NCBI RefSeq assembly: GCF_965638725.1
Contig: NC_134960.1
Coordinates: 2,501-66,500 of the forward strand
Source: Aptenodytes patagonicus
Lineage: Eukaryota > Chordata > Aves > Sphenisciformes > Spheniscidae
Direction of reading: 5' to 3'
DNA: 64,000 nt
Below are positions 12,480 through 24,489 of the stretch, piece after piece (positions within the stretch are counted from its first letter, which is position 1; every line of letters begins with the position of its first letter). The notes below the pieces were generated by a model. The model searched no databases. It worked only from the letters and a program-made list of their open reading frames with translations, and was not told the origin of the DNA. Both the position numbers and the translations under genes were made by a program.

Positions 12480-13980
12480 CCTTTGCCAAAACAGTTTAGG
12501 CATATTAAATTAACCATATGCTCTTATTGCTATTCTTCCCCTGACTCTACCATTGCTACACACCCAGGCAGAGCAGCTCCAACCCAGACACACAAGCACA
12601 GACTGACCCTGCGCACAAACACTACAAACAACACAACCCAGAGACCCAAGAAAACTCTCGGCAAGAAGAATGACTCCCAGCCCAGAGATGCCATCAGGTG
12701 AGATTGAAGGGGCCATGAGGAATAATCTACATCAGCCCCTCAAAATTCAAATGCTGTCACCTGTAATAAAGAGATATGTCCACAACTGGGACAATGGATG
12801 TGTGAGAAGCTAGGCTTAAAGACCTAAGAGTGTTAAGACACAGGGAAGAAGTCCCAGAAAAGGGCTCCAGGAAGACAGACTGCTCCTGAGCAGCAATGCT
12901 GATGTTGCCTTAATCACCACTGCAAAAAGATGACCATCCATAAACTTTGATACATGAGACATGCACGACAGATCTGTGTGTTGGACTTATAACGCGAGAA
13001 AGGAAGTGCTCAGTGAGCATTACACTGATGAGCCAAGGCTTGTGAGACCCTCGGTATTGCTACCAATGTGCCCACTGGGCACAGAGAACAATAGAGACAT
13101 CAAGACCCAAATAAAGTATGGTATGGTACACAGAACACAGACTACAAAAACTACACAGTACTACAGACACAGGTTGTAACTGCCCTGCCTGGTAGACTCT
13201 TGTGTTTTCTGGAACGGACCCCACACCCTCTCTCTGGCCAAATGTGTCCAATCTCAAACCGCCTTTTCAGCTACACCAATTTTAAAACCCCTGCCTGCCC
13301 AACCTGCGGTTTCCCCACCCAACCAACCACACAAAGATAGCATCAGCCCCTCAACTTGCCTTTCAGAGGGATGGGGTCAGAAACCAACCTGTGCAAAGAC
13401 CACATAGGCTACCTAGGATGTTGCTGTGATCACCTGGATCCTCTTCATCATCTGCAAACATGGAGTGCCATCAATCGGCATCACACCAGTCAATGCTGAC
13501 CTCTTCCACAACAATGCCCTCCTCAGAAGCGCTGTGGCATTCCGCTTGCCCCCCGTCTAATACCGGATGTTGGGGCCAGCATCACCCATGGCACCTAGAA
13601 ACCAAGAGGTACAAAGTGACCGTTGTGCCTGGAAGCGGTCACCTGCTCACAAACAATTCTACACCTCAAAAATAACTGCTACTATGGTTTGACATTCATC
13701 ACTCACCTTGCACCACAAACTCAGGGGCAGACATCCAGCTTTGCATGTGTTTTTGTGAGTCGTTTCACACCTTAACTAGTCTCATAGGCACTCATAGTGA
13801 TGTGTTCCCTCCATCGTCACATGCCAACCTACCTTCTCAAGGTGTCCACTCACCTCCTCCCTTCGGTGCATCTGCAGCAACAATAAAACAAAAGTCAACT
13901 GGATGCTGACAAATACCCTAACAAACAGTGAACCAGCCCCATTCTGACTTCTTCGCTCCGCTAACCTTGTTAATCCATGC
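12480..13980 (-). repeat. Tandem unit 5 (diverged, partly shortened)
   Basis: The landmark region is recognisable at about 12,485. Aligned minus-strand segments remain, including one at 13,707-13,770 with donor GTGAGT, one ending at about 13,591, and the 18-nt acidic segment just left of 13,456 (ATGATGAAGAGGATCCAG followed by GTGATC). Frames are not conserved. A segment near 13,870 has acceptor TGCTGCAG and donor GGAGGTGAGT. Confidence 0.5.
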
Positions 13981-15540
13981 TTTGCACTCTGATCTGCCAC
14001 GCTGAGTCAGCAACATCAGCAAGTTAAAAAAAGACAAACAGTAGTACCCATAGGAAGTATACACCCTTCCCTCTTCTTTCCTCTACCAATAGCCACACCC
14101 TCAACTCATCCTTTCCCCCAGCAGACTAACATGGCTCCTCTCACCTCCCATGCTGTGCCTCCAGGGTCAGTGACCGCATCAGGCACCTGCTCGTATAGTC
14201 GGTCCGTCTCTGATGACTTGGGAACAGTAACCTTTGATGCCAAGCCCACCTCAGGAAAATGCAGAGATGCACACAGATGTTATATACTGCTTTCCAAACA
14301 AGAGAGCCCACCATGCAAAACAGACCAACAAATCCCTGTGACTGACTTACATACTCAGGCACCACAGACAAAGCACAAAAGCACAAAACCTGAACAATCA
14401 ACCTCACCCCCTGTCATGGCCCACAACACCATCCGCTTCCTTTATGGATAAATAACTCCTAAATGACTCCATGAACTGCAGCATAGAGAACCCCTTGGTA
14501 GACAGCATGCTCAAATGAGAGTGCTGACGTATACAGCACGGGAGACTGGGCTGCCGGCAGCTGCTTGCATACAAAATGCTACTATTAGGTAACACTGCAC
14601 TATAATGTCTTAATCCAGAACTGCATAGCAGTTACAGGAGACCCAAATGCAGACAGATACTGAATATGACTTGATGGTCACAATATCTAATGGAGACAGG
14701 TGCCAAAAATCTAAGAGACCCTTCAGACCCAAATACTTGATGAGACGCTTCTTGCCAAAATACAAGCTCCATGAGGAAAAGCCAAACGCAATGCAGACCA
14801 AGCTATTCAAATCTCAGTACAGAAGTATGCATTACTTCAGGTGGCAGGATGGCTCTGCCAGGTTGGTCCAACCCAAGCACCTGGTTCTAATGCCTGTCCA
14901 GCAATATCTGTGATCTCTCACAGCCTCCCATGTAGCGGACAGCTCCCCTGTCCAGGACTATGTTCTGCATGTTCCAGCCCCACTCTGCCCCTGTGATGGA
15001 AATCAAACAAAACAAATAAGGACTCTGCTTCATCACCTCAGCCTCCGAAAGAAGCTTCCTTCCTCTACTGACAGTCAACACCGATAACCTTATGCTGTTC
15101 CTTGAATGCAGGCTGGCCCTCAGATGCCTGTACTGCCAATGACATACTAGAGCAAACCTCATTGGACACCTAAGGAAAAAGGCAAAACTGCAATAATAGA
15201 AAAAAGCTTGCATGCCTGGGACTGCAATAAGAGAAAGACCCCCGGCTGGAGATTGTTACGAGCACAAATAATATGCATCCTCTTCTCCAAGAAACTCCAG
15301 GTAAGACAGTGACAAACCTGCACTGGAAATAAGTGCCTAGCCAATGCCACTAAGTAACAATGACTGTGACATCCACATAGATAGTGAAGGGATGGATGCA
15401 GAAACTAAGTTGGGAATAAAATAAGTAAAAGGCACAGAGAAGCAGAGACCTCAGAGTTCAGGAGGGTGTATTTTAATGTACCTAATGCTTTCCAAGATGA
15501 GACTCATCTGATGTTCAGCCCTGCATACTGTGATGCAGAG
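13980..15540. other. No gene assigned
   Basis: No clear repeat, CR1 or LTR was seen. Short open frames occur on both strands (for example 14,647-14,913 plus), without supporting signals. The region lies between the unit array and the TATA block, and may be intronic to a minus-strand transcript if one exists. Confidence 0.4.
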
Positions 15541-16745
15541 GCCTGGATGGTTTACACTGTGTCTCTGGTGACTTTGTCGTACCTCCCCTCAGCTGCAGAG
15601 AGACTAAAACAAAACAGACCTCATTGACACCCAAAACCAACTGCAAAACCAGTCTGAGAAAGGCTGACGAACCCTCCTCCCTTTCCCAACCATCCCCCAG
15701 TCCCAAAACTTTTGAAACCCCTTCTCTTCTCCTGAACTGTCAGGGAAAGAGCCCCACTCCTTCCTGACAGCTCCTTCCCTGTATTTGCATCACCTGAACC
15801 CCCTGCATCGGCCGCTCCTCGGGAGCTGCTCTTCTGAGCTGTACCCTACATTCTGTGGGCACCTCCTATCTTCCATCTTCCCACGGACTCTGGGCTCTGC
15901 TACAGGCCTGCAAGATAAATGAAGTCCTGATGCTTACAGTCTATAAGGGGCCTGCCGCAAGCTTCAAAGGTTCCAGGGACAACATGGTACTCTGTGGGCA
16001 ATTGGAAAAGGCAATGAATAAGCCATCCCATACCCTGAAAGACACTACACCTTACATCCCTGCCACTTTCTTGAGTAACGCTGAGACTCCATATGCAGAT
16101 GCCTGTAAGATGCTCACCCTAAGCCCTGCTAGATAATCTCACCATCAGTCCTATTAAGATGGATTACACCAGCAGCTTACAGAATATACAGCAAAACTGG
16201 TAAAAAGGAGAGGTTCCATCTTCAATAAAGTCAGGAATTAAAAAAAAAAAAAGGCAATGCACCTAGAATTAAAAAAATGCATACTATTAAACCATCTTGC
16301 TACCCCTGAATGCTCAATACAAAATTATTGACCCCAAAAAAAGAAAGCTGCATACAAGTGTACTTTCCACTATATATGCTACTTAACCTTGGCTGGTCCT
16401 GAAGCTCTTACCTCAGATGCTTCTGCTTCTCTAAAAGTCAAAACACATCTGCCCAATACTTTAACCAGCTCAAACATTGCAACTGACTGAAAGAACAACA
16501 AAGCACTAACACCCAAGAAGCCCAAGAGCAGAATGAGCTCCCTGACCAGAGGCTGTGGCTCATATACCCCGGGATCCACCCACCACCCTTCCCACAATCC
16601 ACTGTGAAAGGGGAGGGGCGAACCATCCAAAGGCATAAAGGCAGCTGGAGGAGTAGCAAGGAGTTTTCTCATCTGCCTTAAGTTTACAGCCTTGCAAAGT
16701 GCTGAATGGAGAAAGCGACCCTTACTGGAAACGATGATATCTGCT
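15540..16745 (-). repeat. Duplicated block A, copy 1 (paralogue at 56.8-57.95 kb)
   Basis: This block aligns in order with 56,770-57,950, for example around GGGAGCTGCTCTTCTGAGCT / GGGAGCTCCTCTTCTGAGCT and around AGAATGAGCTCCCT. Minus-strand exon-like pieces are 16,412-16,430 (acceptor TTTTAG, strong donor GTAAGAG, reading EAEASE) and one starting at 15,592 (acceptor CTCTGCAG, reading EGRYDKVTRDTV and then a stop). The copy at 56,812 reads EERDNEVIRNVA and then a stop at the same aligned place. This points to a small duplicated gene or pseudogene 5' region that I cannot identify. Confidence 0.55.
16559..16568 (-). promoter_or_regulatory. Possible TATA element in block A, copy 1
   Basis: The minus strand reads GGGGTATATGAG just upstream of the exon-like pieces. 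The aligned position in the other copy reads GGGCATATATCA (57,787-57,796), so the element is kept while flanking bases differ. GC-rich sequence with CCTCCCCTTTCACAG lies upstream. The call rests on conservation and position only. Confidence 0.3.
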
Positions 16746-17440
16746 CTCTTACTACAACTACATTTATTGCATCAGCAACATGACCGGGTAGGGAATTAAG
16801 CTTAATTTTTCTGGGGCATAGATAGAATAAGACAGATGTCATACTAAGCTATCTAGGAAATTAGCTCATTAAATGCAATAATAGTGTTGTTACCAAAAAT
16901 TACGTGCTTTAGTTTTCTATAAAAAACCCCAAAAGTCTATGGGGCTACATTTCATTTCTAGCAAGACCACGCATGCTACCTAACTTCTACCAGAACTATG
17001 TTCTGGATAGGACTGAATGGCAAAGCAGAATGAGATCCCGTCAAAATCCCTTCTCAAAAATATCTCTGGATGCAAAGTAAATTATTTACTGTAAAGGAGC
17101 GACGATTCAGAGTCACCTCAATGGCCTCTCCGACTGACTCCCTTAACAGAACTACATGAGTCCCAAAGGACAGAAAACACAAATAACCCATGGAAATACA
17201 AGAAATTTATCAGAAGCTGTATGGAGCAGCATGAAGCAGCCTAATTAACACCTAAGTAGCTACAAAAAAAGTGAATTGCAAAACATGACAAAAAAACACT
17301 GTGGGAGCTGCGTCAATAAAAATAGATGAAGGCTATCGCCTTCTCTGAAAAACTCAAGAGAAGATCTGAGCCAACGATAGACATCTTTGGGTACCAGATA
17401 CCACATAAAAACATAGTATAAGACAGAAAACAGACTGCTG
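16746..17440. other. No gene assigned
   Basis: Single-copy-looking sequence with an A-rich patch. No exon set, LTR or LINE was recognised. Confidence 0.4.
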
Positions 17441-20030
17441 TGGAGCACAAAGGTGGCTTCGGAAGAGGTTCTGACAGAACAAGAGGCATCATCACAGGGA
17501 TTAGAGAGGTCCTGAAGGGGCCGGAGAGACCAAAGGAGTCTCGGGGATGCAATGAGCGGAAAAAGAAGTTGAACAAAGTACGGATGTCCTCAGGGGACTG
17601 AATGGAGGCACACTGAACACATGAGAGGACAGAAAGACCGACTGGGGTAACAGATGTGGACTCAGGAAGGATTCTGAGGGGAAAAGAGGGGTGCAGAGTG
17701 CCCTCCCGAGCTAGAACAGGGCTCTGGGACATAGGGGATGTCTCACGAGAGCTCAGCAATGGGAGCAGAGGAGTCCTGAGGGGGCCTGAGAGACCAAAGA
17801 AGCCTCACAGGTAACAATGAGGAATTCCGAAGGGAGTTCAACAAAGTACAGATGTCGTCAGGGGGCTGGGACCTGAATGAAGACATCCTAAACGGCAAAG
17901 AGTAAGATAAGAGTGCTCTGAAGTGCACCAAAAAAAAAAAAAATTCGAAAGGGAGCTACAAGAGTGCTGTGGAGTACAAGAAAGAACTCGGAAGACATCG
18001 TTAGAGAGATTAGAGGAATTAGGAGGGGGCAGGGCAAGAAAAGAAGGCTTGGAGACACAGTGAGGGCCTTGGAGTCTCAGGAGGGCATCTAGGCAAACTA
18101 CAGATGACGGACGGAGTGAGAGCAGAACTGAATGGAGACACCCTCGATGACAGAGAGAAAGATAAAGGAGCACTGCGTAGCAAAGAAACACGGCAGGCTC
18201 TGACGGAACAAGAAAGATGGAAAGGGAGATGAAGTGCTACAAGGTGCTGTAGAGAATGAAGAGGGTCTCAGGAGGCATCGTGACTGTAAGGAGAGGGGTG
18301 TTGAGGGGGGCTGACGGAAAAAAGAAGGCTTGGGGACACAAGGAGGAACTTTGGTGATCATTTGAGCAGACTACAGATGGTCTCGGGTGGGCGGGGACTG
18401 AACACAGGAATCCTAGATAGCGTAGAGGAACAAATGAGTGCTCTATGGCTCAAAGATGGCCTCACCTAAAGTGCTACAAAATGGATGTGGAGCACAAGGA
18501 AGGTCTTGGGAGGCACCGTGACTGGGAGAAAAAGCATCCTGAGGGAGCCAGAGAGACAGAAAAAGGACTGGGGACACAATGATTAAATCCAGAGGGGATC
18601 TGAACTGAGAAAACATGTCATCAGAGGGCCAGGGAACGAATAGAGGCACAGCTAGAGGGAAGAGAGGACCGAATAACTGGGCCGAGTCACAGATATAGAC
18701 TCAAGAAGTCTTCTGAGGGAATGAGAGAGGTGAGAGGTCCGCTACAAAGCTAGAAGTGTGCTAAGGGCAACCTCGAAGGCAATGATAGGCATCGTGACAC
18801 CATTAGAGGGGTCCTGAATGGGCCAGAGAGACCAAAGAAGGCTCAGGGACGCAAGGAGGAAGTCTGGAGGGGATTTGAACAGAGTACAGATGTCCTCGGG
18901 AGGCTGGGGACGGAATGGAGGCACCCTAGATGGCAGACAGGATGATAAGAGCGCTCTGAGGCACAAACCAACCCGAGGACGGGGTTCAGAGGTAACGAGA
19001 AAGGATCAAAGTCTGCTACAGAGCTAAAACAGGGCTGTGGGACACAAAGAAGGTCTTGGGAGGCACGATGACTGGGAGCAGAGGAGTCATGAAAGGCTTG
19101 GTGGGATAATAGAGAGAGAAAGGGAAGTAAAGTGCTACCAAAATGCTGTGGAGCACAAGGAAGGTCTCAGGAAGCACCCTAGACGGCATAGGGAAGAAAA
19201 AGAATGCTTTTTTTGGGGAACAGAGATCTTAGGAGAGGTGCGATTGCAACAAAACGAGTCCAAAGGGGGATCATAGAACTAAAAGTGGGCTGCGGGGAAC
19301 ATCTAAGACCTCAGGAGGCATCACGACAGTAGCAGAGGGGTTCTGAGAGGGACAGAGAAAAGAGGGCTCGAGGACACGATGAAAAAAGTCCAGAGGGGAT
19401 TTGAACAGACTACAGATGTCCTCAGGGGACCAGGGACTGAACAGAGATATCCTAGCTAGCATAGAGGACAACATGAGCATTCTGGAGATGAAAGATGGCA
19501 TGAGGAAAGGTTCTCAGGGAGCAAGAAGAGTGCAAAGTGTGCTACAGAGCCAAAAGAGGGCTGTGGGGCAGGAGGACAGCCTCGGGAGGCATGATGACAG
19601 GAGAAGCAGGGTGCTTAGAGTGAAAGAGAGACAGAAGGCGGCTCTGGTACACAATGCAAAACTCAAGGTGTCCCTCCAAACAATGTACAGACATCCTCAG
19701 GGGATGAGCGACTGAATGGAGACATCCTAGATGGCAGTGAATAAGGTAAGAGAGCTCTGGGTACAGAGAAAGCCTAAGGAAGGGTTCTGTCTGAATAAGA
19801 GAGACGCAAAGAGGGCTGCAGAGCTCAAAGGGTGCCGTGGGGCACGAGGACAGTCTCGGGAGGCGTCATGACAGGAATGAGAGGGCTCTGGGGTGTGGGG
19901 GGTTATGGACATAGAGACAAACAAAGGATTGCTGATGCAGTGAGGTACTCGGGAGGGGATTTGAACAGAGTACAGATGTCCTCAGGGGACTGGGGACCAA
20001 ACGGAGGCATCTGACATCGTCCACCATTAA
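17440..20030. repeat. Degenerate ~265-bp satellite array
   Basis: A recurring motif (ACAGATGTCCTCAGGGGACT and variants, followed by a short stretch ending GAATGGAGGCA) appears near 17,579, 17,850, 18,095, 18,371, 18,615, 18,888, 19,415, 19,680 and 19,973. The spacing is about 245-290 bp, with one double interval. Other shared pieces are AGAGACCAAAGAAG and GGAGGCATC-ATGAC. Minus-strand frames of 60-150 codons reflect repetition, not genes. The last 320 bp of the window look like the same family. Confidence 0.8.
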
Positions 20031-23008
20031 AGCCCAAAGAGGGCTTTAAACTAGAGATGCCGGGGGAGGGGAACCTCAATCCATCCCACTCCTACCAGTT
20101 TGATGCCAGGGCCAGCAATAGATGCCCAGAGCCTGGAAAAGGAACACAGGTCAGCAGGAGAGTGCCTGAAGAGCAGCACAAAGGAACTCCAGCCAGTAAG
20201 ACAGCTTCACTGGGGGCAATAAACAAGAGGAGTTAGAGACATGCGCACGCCTGCAGGGCTACGACCTTATTGGCATCACGGAGACGTGGTGGGATGGCTC
20301 CTATGACTGGGGTGTCGGAATGGAGGGATACAGGCTCTTTAGGAAGGACAGGCAGGGGAGACAAGGAGAGGGTGTCGCCCTCTATGTCAATGACCAGCTG
20401 GAGTGCATGGAGCTCTGCCTGGGGATGGATGAGGAGCCGACTGAGAGCTTGTGGGTCAGAATTAAAGGGAAGGCAGGGACAGGTGACATTACGGTGGGGG
20501 TCTGCTACAGGCCACCTGACCAGGAAGACCGAGCAGATGGGGCCCTCTATAGACAGATAGGAGCAGCTTCACATTCACAAGCCCTGGTCCTCATGGGGGA
20601 CTTCAACCACCCCGACATCTGTTGGAGGGACAACACGGCAGGGCGTAAGCAATTCAGGAGGTTTCTGGAATGCGTCGATGATAACTTCCTTCTCCAAGTG
20701 GTAAAGGAGCCAACAAGGAGAGGTGCTATGCTGGACCTTGTTCTCACCAACAAGGAGGGGCTGGTGGGGAATGTGAAGCTCAAGGGCAGCCTGGGCTGCA
20801 GTGACCACGAAATGGTGGAGTTCAAGATCCTTAGGGCACTGAGGAGGGTGCACAGCAAGCTCACTACCCCGGACTTCAGGAGAGCAGACTTTGGCCTCTT
20901 CAGGGATCTGTTTGGTAGAGTGCCATGGGACGGGGCCCAAGAAAGCTGGGTAATTTTCAAGGATCACCTCCTTCGAGCTCAGGAGCGATGCATCCCAACA
21001 AAGAGGAAGTCAGGCAAAAACACCAGGAGGCCTGCATGGATGAACAAGGAGCTCCTGGACAAACTCAAACACGAAAAGGAAGCCTACAGAGGGTGGAAGC
21101 AAGGACAGGTAGCCTGGGAGGAATACAGAGAAATTGCCTGAGCAGCCAGGGATCAGGTTAGGAAAGCTAAAGCCCTGATAGAATTAAATCTGTCCAGGGA
21201 CATCAAGGGCAACAAGAAAAGATTAGCTATGTCGCGGATAAAAGGAAGATGAGGGAAAATGTGGGCCCTCTCCAGAAGGAAACAGGAGACCTGGTTACCC
21301 GGGATACGGAGAAGGCGGAGGTACTCAATGACTTTTTTGCCTCAGCCTTCACTGGCAAGTGCTCAAGCCTCAGAAGGCAAAGGCAGGGACTGGGAGAATG
21401 AAGAGCCGCCCACTGTGGGAGAAGATCAGGTTCGAGACCATCTAAGGCACCTGAAGGTGCACAAGTCCATGGGACCCGATGAGATCCATCCGCGGGTCCT
21501 GAAGGAGCTGGTGGATGAAGTTGCTAAGCCACTATCCATCATATTTGAGAAGTCATGGCAGTCCGGAGAAGTTCCCACTGACTGGAAAAGGGGAAACATA
21601 ACCCCCATTTTTAAAAAGGGAAAAAAGGAAGACCTGGGGAACTACAGGCCAGTCAGTCTCACCTCTGTGCCTGGGAAGACCATGGAACAGATCCTCCTGG
21701 AAGCTACGCTAAGGCACATGGAGGACAGGGAGGGGATTCGAGACAGCCAGCATGGCTTCATCAAGGGCAAGTCCTGCCTGACTAACCTAGTGGCCTTCTA
21801 TGATGGAGTGACTACATCAGTGGACACGGGAAGGGCTACAGATGTCATCTATCTGGACCTCTGTAAGGCCTTTGACACGGTCCCCCACAACATCCTTCTC
21901 TCTAAACTGGACAGGTATGGATTTGATGGGTGGACAGTCTGGTGAGTGAGGAATTGGTTAGATGGTCGCATCCAGAGGGTAGTGGTCAACGGCTCAATGT
22001 CCAGATGGAGATTGGTGACGAGTGGCGTCCCGCAGGGGTCCGTGTTGGGACCAGTACTGTTTAATATCTTCATCAATGACATAGACAGTGGGATCGAGTG
22101 CACCCTCAGCAAGTTTGCAGATGACACCAAGCTGAGTGGTGCGGTCGACACACCAGAGGGATGGGATGCCATCCAGAGGGACCTGGACAAGCTCGAGAAG
22201 TGGGCCTGTGTGAACCTCATGAGGTTTAACAAGGCCAAGTGCAAGGTCCTGCACCTGGGTCGGGGCAACCTCCGGTATCACTACAGGCTGGGGGATGAAG
22301 GGATTTAGAGCAGCCCTGCCGAGAAGGACTTGGGGGTACTGGTGGATGAAAAGCTGGACGTGAGCCAGCAATGTGCGCTCGCAGCCCAGAAGGCCAATCG
22401 TATCCTGGGCTGCATCAAAAGAAGCGTGGCCAGCAGGTCGAGGGAGGGGATTCTGCCCCTCTACTCTGCTCTGGTGAGACCCCACCTGGAGTACTGTGTC
22501 CAGCTCTGGAGCCCTCAGCACAAGAAGGACACGGACCTGTTGGAGCAAGTCCAGAAGAGGGCCACAAAAATGATCAGGGGGATGGAACATCTCTCCTATG
22601 AAGAAAGGTTGAGAGAGTTGGGGTTGTCCAGCCTAGAGAAGAGGTGGCTTTGGGGAGACCTTATTGCAGCCTATCAGTACTTAAAGGGGGCTTATAAAAA
22701 AGATGGGGACAAACTTTTTAGCAGGGCCTGTTGCAACAGGACAAGGGGGAATGGCTTTAAACTAAAGGGGGGTACATTTGGACTAGACATAAGGAAGAAA
22801 TTTTTTACGCTGAGGGTGGTGAGGCACTGGAAGAGGTTGCCCAGAGAGGAGGTGGATGCCCCATCCCTGGAAACATTCCAGGTCAGGTTGGATGGGGCTC
22901 TGAGCAACCTGATCTAGTTGAAGATGTCCCTGCCCACGGCAGGGGGGTTGGACTAGATGACCTTTAAAGGTCCCTTCCAACCCAAACTATTCTATGATTC
23001 TATGACAC
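20030..23008 (+). mobile_element. CR1 LINE with nearly complete ORF2
   Basis: This is the longest CR1 in the window, about 3 kb, ending in the typical ATTCTATGATTCTATGA at about 23,005. It starts with 5' sequence ahead of the endonuclease. It is 5'-incomplete, since no ORF1 is visible. It lies between the 265-bp satellite and the purine-rich satellite. No clear target-site duplication was found. Confidence 0.92.
20235..22917 (+). pseudogene. CR1 ORF2 (endonuclease-reverse transcriptase), four in-frame stops
   Basis: One reading frame runs the whole length with no frameshift. The endonuclease domain (20,235 to about 20,900) shows [25 protein letters not shown] and SDHEMVEF, which match the apurinic-type endonuclease of LINEs. 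The reverse transcriptase shows [33 protein letters not shown] and the catalytic FADDTK. A conserved C-terminal region ends at 22,917. The frame is broken only by stop codons at 21,139, 21,250, 21,943 and 22,306. The normal role is target-primed reverse transcription of CR1 RNA; this copy cannot make the full protein. Confidence 0.9.
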
Positions 23009-23318
23009 TGAAAGAGTGACAGGGTGCAGAGCATAGGGAGTCACTGAAAACAGACAGGTGGCTGGGTAGAGGGAGACCTAGAAATGCAATTTTCACAAGC
23101 AATGGGGAAGAAGGCAGTGTGGGAAGAATGAAATAATAGCGGGTGAGCAGCTGGAAAGGGAGAGGCATAGAAAGGAAATGTAGTGTACAGGGCAGTGCTA
23201 CCAGAAGAGCAAAAAGCTTTGGGGAGCCAGACAGCACGAAAGGGAGACAGAGGCAAGGAGGCAGGCAGAGATCTGGAGGAGCATGGCTGGGACACACACG
23301 AGGGGATGCACGACTCAC
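22990..23318. repeat. Purine-rich satellite remnant
   Basis: Sequence such as GAGTGACAGGGTGCAGAGCA and AGAGGGAGACCTAGAAATGC resembles the ~80-bp purine-rich satellite found at 24.5-46 kb. It is followed directly by the copy-1 exon remnant. Confidence 0.55.
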
Positions 23319-23417
23319 CGCAGCTCCTGGTGCTGGCAGGAGACCTTCACCACCCTGACACTTCTCTTTCTGCCTCTGCCCCTTCCTCCTCCACAGTGCC
23401 GCCTTGTCCTGATCCAA

Positions 23418-23963
23418 TGTCGGGAGAGGTTTCAATATGATCCCAAGAGCGAGATTAAGACACAAATGAGGTCAAATGCCATGTACCCAAGACAGCTTTT
23501 TATTATCAAAAGTAGAAAAGAGAAGTTAGTAGCGACAGGATAGAATGGAATAAAAAGACAGAAGTTAAGCAAGCATTAGGGACAGAGTTGCAAGGATAGT
23601 CACCGCCATGGATCCGCAGCATCCTGAGGGTCCAAGTCTTTTGATGTTTCGGCGGTGGGCGATCGCACCGGGCTTGTCTTGGCAGTCCCTTTTATCCTCA
23701 TTCCAGGGCTGCAATTTCCATGACAACGACACATACCTGCATATCTCCACATTCCTGCATATGCGTGCACGTTTCACGTGACCCCAGGACCCCAGCCCCA
23801 CTCTTCACGCGACTGGCGCCTGACTTGGCAGGATGTCTTCAAATGTTTTACAGTTCAGTCTCCCACTTGTAGCCTTTATCTCTGTGGCCCTGTAGCAGCC
23901 AGAGGATTCTTTGCTTAGACAAACAATCTTTGAGACAAATGATTTACAGTTCAGTCTCTCACA
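23418..23963 (-). mobile_element. Solo LTR
   Basis: The plus strand begins TGTCGGGAGAGG and the block ends TCTCTCACA, so on the minus strand it runs TG...CA. It contains an AATAAA-like poly(A) signal on the minus strand near 23,500 and an internal direct repeat (TTTACAGTTCAGTCTC at about 23,849 and 23,943). No internal retroviral sequence is present. The boundaries are approximate because no target-site duplication was found. The family was not identified. Confidence 0.6.
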
Positions 23964-24483
23964 TGCCTGCCTGACCCTCGCCCACTCAGCAGCACACAGT
24001 GGACTCCTCGATGCTCCTCATCCACAAGGCTTCCTCGATACATGGCAGCTCACGCACATAGCCAACAGAGGCACTGAGCTCCCAGCACTGCATGCTGGTG
24101 GTCTGCTCTGTTGGGGATGGCTCAGAGGGATCCTTCCTTGCCACAGGGACTGGCCATTCCTTGCCGGAGGCAGCTGCCTGTGGGACCCCATTGGATTCAC
24201 TCCTCAGCCAGTTCCCCTCCGTCAGCTTTCTCAAGCAGGCATGCCCAGGCAGCCCCCTTTACAGCTAGAGCCTCTTCACACAGCAGGGCCAGCCCCATCC
24301 TCAGCCTCACTGGCCACACCTGGGGCTGCCCCAGCTTCAGCCCCACCTGGAGCTCATTGGGAACAGGGGGCCATTGCCAAAGACCCACAGCACATCACCC
24401 CCTCCCCTGCACCTGTCCACAGGCACAAGCTCTGCACCCAGGGACTGCAAGCACATCCAGGGGCACAGAGGAGGCAGGAAAAG

Positions 24484-24489
24484 TTTATT
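24484..24489 (-). terminator. AATAAA poly(A) signal, end of copy 2
   Basis: The minus strand reads GAATAAAC in a context (CATTAATGAATAAAC) that also occurs at 35,051 (CATTAACGAATAAAC) and 43,040 (GTGACTGAATAAAC). Each lies at the same place in the higher-order repeat, at the junction with the purine-rich satellite. Confidence 0.5.

Larger units (their letters stand above)
23319..24489 (-). pseudogene. Higher-order copy 1 of the unidentified exon family (broken)
   Basis: The left end at 23,319 keeps the donor (GAGCTGCG followed by GTGAGTC) of the 110-nt exon seen intact in copies 3 and 4. The exon is interrupted by a solo LTR at 23,418. To the right, 23,964-24,480 aligns in a worn form with the segments flanking exons in the other copies (GATCCTTCCTTGCCACAG, GGAGGCAGCTGCC, and the GCCTCACTGGCC block). 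It ends in a minus-strand AATAAA at 24,484-24,489. No exon has a usable frame. Confidence 0.5.
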
